Below are positions 60,401 through 64,000 of a stretch of DNA of 64,000 nt, one piece after another. Each line of letters starts with the position of its first letter. The first letter of the stretch is position 1. The notes below the pieces were generated by a model. It was not told the origin of the DNA, made no database searches, and saw only the letters and a list, made by a program, of their open reading frames with translations. A program made the position numbers and the translations under genes. This DNA is from Aricia agestis (lineage: Eukaryota > Arthropoda > Insecta > Lepidoptera > Lycaenidae): positions 2,021,501 to 2,085,500 of the forward strand of contig NC_056410.1 of assembly GCF_905147365.1 (NCBI RefSeq). Reading direction: 5' to 3'.

Positions 60401-63400
60401 ATAATAAAAACTAGTAAAATACAAAAAATATTTTAAATCTTCTGGTGTGGAACTAACTGCATCAATAATTATTATCAAAAATATTAAAAAGCATCATTAC
60501 AGTTATTTTGCGTTAAAGAAGTAGAGTTTTGTCTCCATGACGTAGTCCATGACGATATTTTCTGACCTACCTGACACTTGCAGCCGAGTGAACAAATATG
60601 TTTGTCTTGTTGACTACAAGCGCATAGTCATCGTCCGACATACCTGTGAACAGAAGTTATAGATAGGGATTGCAATCCGGATACTTCGAAATTCGAAAAA
60701 TCCGGATAATCCGGATCTTTTGAGTCATTGAAAAATCCGGATTTTTAAATTTCAACATCCGGATTTTCGGTTTTTTCGAATAGTAGATAAAATTATGAAA
60801 TAGAAGCTTTTACTTTATATAAAATTAATTTAAATGTATCGTGTAATATCTGACATACAAATTCACATTTGTTTAAAGGCGCTATCACAACTTTGCGTTG
60901 TCTACACGTACCAACGTCGGAATTTCGTATGTCTAATATTCCATTGTGTAGTTATTTGGTGGTTGTAATTACATTTCTTTACATTTTTCATTTTATTTAA
61001 AAGAAATAAGGACATATAAATTATCATTGTTTACGTAACCAATGCTGATTTGTGATTGTCAAATTAAATAAAGGAATATAGTAAGTTTATATTAAAACGA
61101 AATGTTGATTTAAAGTTTAAATTATTATTTTAAGTCACTATTTTGTGCAATAGCCTAAATATGAATATACTATCCAACTGCTGGACAAAGGCACCGCCCG
61201 AATCTTTCACTTATCTTGCTCCAGCGTCACCGTTAACCAGCCCAGCTGATATGTCTCCAGTTGGCAGTTTTTAAAGTCTTCGCAATCCTTGTTTCCTCAT
61301 TGGTAAATGGTTACGTAACCGCTGACGAGTTGGCTAGTAAGGAAAAAATAGAATCCTTGCCAGAAGCCTAACTGGACAATGTAAAGCTTAACAAGCACCT
61401 ATACAGGATAGGTGTTAATAGCATTACGATTGCAGATTCTGTGACACACCTATTCAGCTTCTACTTGACTCAACTCCTCTACTACAGAGCAAAAACTCTC
61501 CTAATTTACTAAAGAGGAAAATTGTGGCACCAATCCCAATCATCAAATCATCAGATCACCAGTTTTTTGAACATGGTACCAAATTCGAGTTAAACCCTAT
61601 ATAACACAAAAATAATTTTGAAAATCGGACCACAAACGGCTGAGTAATCGTTGAACATACAAAAAAAAAGATACTGTATACAGCCGAACGTATTACCTAC
61701 CTCCTCCTTTTTGGAAGTCGGTCAAAATGTCAATTCAAATTTAAGCGTAGGTGCACCTCGATTGTGGGCATAGCAGGCACAATAGATATTCAATTGTTAT
61801 GCGGCACCCGGCTTTCGCAATTGAAAATCTAGTATTGTGTCTGCGATTCCCACGATCGAGGTATTAGAATAATTAATATTGTTATTTATATGTTTAAAAA
61901 CATTGAATAATTACCTAAATTATATTCCGTGACATCCCCCGGAATAATGAATACTTTTGATTCGAATATGCCAGGCTTTTTAACACGCAGCACGTCGAAA
62001 CACTAAAAAAAAGCAATAATATATAATTAATATATAATTAATATATAATATATAATATTATTATATAGGTATTAATGATTTTTGTTTAACCCTACCATTT
62101 TCCCAATGCAAAATAGAATTATAATGGTTTCTTTTTCTGGAAGAATCGAGACTCGAGGAATAATTAGTATATCATGACTGTACCTAATTATTATTCTCTA
62201 TTATTTTATTCTCTCTCTTTATTCTCCAATTTATAGAGAACTGTAGACTGTAGAGTTCTTCATTAATTAGCATCGTATATTTATATTCGAAAAAATAAAC
62301 TTTTGACGTTAAAGTAAAGAAATAAATCATGTACGATTTTCACACATTCATTTAAGTACATATTTAAACTAGCTTAGATTAATTTGAACCTGAATAGAGA
62401 AAAAAAAATTCGTTCTCTTCTTAATTCAGATTCAACCAATAGAGCAGTTAATAGTGTGAAACGTTGGGTGCTTAGCTAACACGTTTCCTTTATCTCTTCT
62501 TCATAGAATCGCCGATCAAAAATATTTTATGCTAGCTGTTACCTTACTAGCTGTTACCCGCGACTTCGTCCGCGTCAACAAAATGTAAAATACATAGGTA
62601 AAAAGTAAAAATATGTCCTCCTCCTTTTTGGAAGTCGGTTAAAAAGTAGCCTAAGTTACTCCTTATTACATCAGCTATCTGCCAATAAAAGTCCCGTCAA
62701 AATCGGTCCAGCCATTTCGGTGATTAGCCGGAACAAACAGACAGACATACATACAGACAGACAAAAATTCTAAAAATTTTTATTTTGGTGTAAGTACCGT
62801 TTAAATATTAATATGCATGTAGTAAAAAACACTCCAATTTTATTTATATGTATAGATGTATATAGATGTATATAGATAATAAATTGATACGACTGATATT
62901 ATGTCTGTGGATGAAAATGTCATTTTCTTGAGTTTTCACTTTTCACCAAATACCTGTTTTCACTCACTTATATATTATTACCTCTAGCTTATAAATTTCT
63001 TCTTTTCTTTTCTCTGGCGACGAATCTCCTTTGCCTCTCATCAGGACATAAATTGCATCAATGTCAGGGCAACATCGCAGGAGTTTTTCAATCAAGACTT
63101 TTCCAATGAAGCCTGAAATAGGCGAGAAACGGTTTTTAGGGTTCCGTACCCAAAGGGTAAAAACGGGACCCTATTACTAAGACTTCGTTGTCTGTCCGTC
63201 CGCGTCTGTCTGTCTCCAGGCTGTATCTCGAGAACCGCTATAGCTATACTTCTGAAATTTTCACAGATTGTGTATATCTGTTGCCGCTATAACAACAAAT
63301 ACTGAAAACAAAATAAAATTAATATTTAAAGGGGCTCCCAAACAACAAACGTGATTTTTTCGGCCTTTTTCGCTCTATATCAATAATGGCTAAAGTTAGG

Positions 63401-63857
63401 CTCTTAAATTTTTTACGCGTTATTTTTTTATATGTGTACTTTTATATTTAATAATAATATTAAATAAAAATAAAAATTTAAGGGGGGCTCCCATACAAAA
63501 AACACAATTTTTTGCCTATTTTTGCTCGGTATCGGTACGAAACCCTTCGTGCGCGAGTCCGACTCACACTTGGCCGATTTTATTTGAACGTGGTGGGAAA
63601 TATTGCCTTCTTCTTAGATGGATTTATAACAGACACGTCGATCGTTCATTCAAAGTTAAGTAAAATAGTTTTCAGTTTAGCAGTTTCAGTTTGGATGAGA
63701 CTTCTTTATGTACATTCTAAACTGAGATAAAAAAATCTAAGCTGAAAATATTATTTCGGTAGGTACCTGAGCCACCAGTAAGGAACACCGTCTTCCCCTT
63801 GAAGTACTCCGGTATCGATGGCAGTGCAGAAAAGTCACGGTCGTGTAAAAATGACAT
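57490..63857 (-). CDS. FAR: fatty acyl-CoA reductase
   Basis: Twelve exons: 63767-63857, 62982-63112, 61915-62002, 60571-60643, 60293-60383, 60045-60187, 59229-59338, 58976-59059, 58739-58847, 58202-58379, 57943-58013, 57490-57787. Joined, 1467 nt encode 488 residues, matching the usual FAR size of about 500. Seen: NAD(P)H-binding TGGSGFIG at residues 27-34, FIHVSTAYSN near 160, active-site YVITK (Y215/K219), WARGTKK, IPIYNMCGGGYFN, and a C-terminal male-sterility domain with a hydrophobic segment (LFLYALIDYIFVLA, residues about 370-385). Known role: four-electron reduction of fatty acyl-CoA to alcohol for hydrocarbons, wax or pheromone. The exon-9 donor (AA|GTTAGT) is non-consensus but keeps frame. 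Which FAR subfamily, and whether it is pheromone-gland type, cannot be told from sequence alone. Confidence 0.95.
59404..60014. mobile_element. GC-rich MITE with internal duplication (GCCGCGTTTCCAC type)
   Basis: Right end TCAGTGGAAACGCGGCC and a degraded left end AAGGCCGCGTGGCCGAGT; inside, the block GAAACAC.GACACCTTTTCACCGCTC is present twice (about 59800 and 59950). FAR intron; short ORFs here are not genes. Confidence 0.6.
60660..60790. repeat. cluster of ATCCGGAT-type palindromes
   Basis: The motif ATCCGGAT / AATCCGGATT recurs about seven times in 130 bp (60676-60780), in a FAR intron. Nature unknown; possibly a decayed simple tandem repeat. Confidence 0.5.
60791..61539. other. FAR intron sequence, no gene
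   Basis: AT-rich; around 61170-61300 there is a GGACAAAGGCACC-type lepidopteran repeat relic. No coding exon beyond those of FAR. Confidence 0.4.
61540..61735 (+). repeat. 3' part of the 3546-4365 repeat
   Basis: ATCATCAGATCACCAGTTTT, GAGTTAAACCCTATATAAC and CAGCCGAACGTATTACC match the 3' ends of copies A and B. Located in the FAR intron. Confidence 0.65.
62547..62856 (-). mobile_element. 310-bp Helitron in a FAR intron
   Basis: Plus-strand start CTAGCTGTTACCCGCGACTT (A before), end TATATGTATAGA (T after). Same family as 43818-44165, opposite orientation. Confidence 0.8.
63138..63580 (+). repeat. TTCCGTACCC dispersed repeat, uninterrupted reference copy
   Basis: Runs from GGGTTCCGTACCCAAAGGGT to ACTCACACTTGGCCGATTT inside FAR intron 1. 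Used to define the family boundaries and the pre-insertion site of the Helitron at 1668-2308. Confidence 0.75.
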
Positions 63858-64000
63858 TTTCACTTCCTAGTTCCTACGCAAAAATTCAGCGCATTGATAC
63901 AATACCTAATTCAAGTTCGACCCCGATTCGAAAACTTATCGTCTTCGCTTATCGTGCGGTTTTTAAACAATTACTAGTAGAATTACTATAATTTAATGCG

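Overview
The window is lepidopteran (moth or butterfly) nuclear DNA. It is AT-rich, with intron-bearing genes carrying canonical GT/AG sites, and non-autonomous Helitrons, MITEs and LINE pieces fill the introns and intergenic space. Protein anchors are a juvenile-hormone-acid-methyltransferase-like gene, an ANKRD50 orthologue, UFC1 and a fatty acyl-CoA reductase.

Layout: 1-1204 (minus) is the 5' part of a JHAMT-like gene that runs off the left edge. 1205-8508 is almost wholly repeats. 8509-21168 (plus) holds the last 14 coding exons of ANKRD50 (592 residues), followed by a long, repeat-free probable 3'UTR to about 24.3 kb. 25571-46096 (minus) is a 20-kb gene I do not recognise. It has a signal peptide, one 561-nt acidic repeat exon and about 18 micro-exons of 3, 6, 9 or 12 nt, then a Pro/Cys-rich last exon. 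An intact two-ORF LINE (about 28.25-33.46 kb), a pogo-like element, hAT MITEs and a 24-bp minisatellite sit in its introns. 46430-48091 (minus) is a complete four-exon UFC1 gene. 48.3-57.3 kb is a transposon graveyard (mariner, BEL/Pao, Jockey, Helitron with a piggyBac-like insert) around a possible 36-residue secreted-peptide gene at 54 kb. 57490-63857 (minus) is a complete 12-exon fatty acyl-CoA reductase of 488 residues.

The main discovery candidate is the micro-exon gene. Nearly every tiny exon is acceptor + 6 nt + strong donor, all lengths are multiples of three, and the joined dipeptides give an uninterrupted reading frame into a plausible terminal exon. Micro-exon genes of this kind are known for secreted proteins in schistosomes and, in related form, aphids. 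I know of no lepidopteran counterpart, but I could not search. The host genes are not an operon; apart from UFC1 lying 334 bp downstream of the ATG of the micro-exon gene on the same strand, I see no functional link among them.
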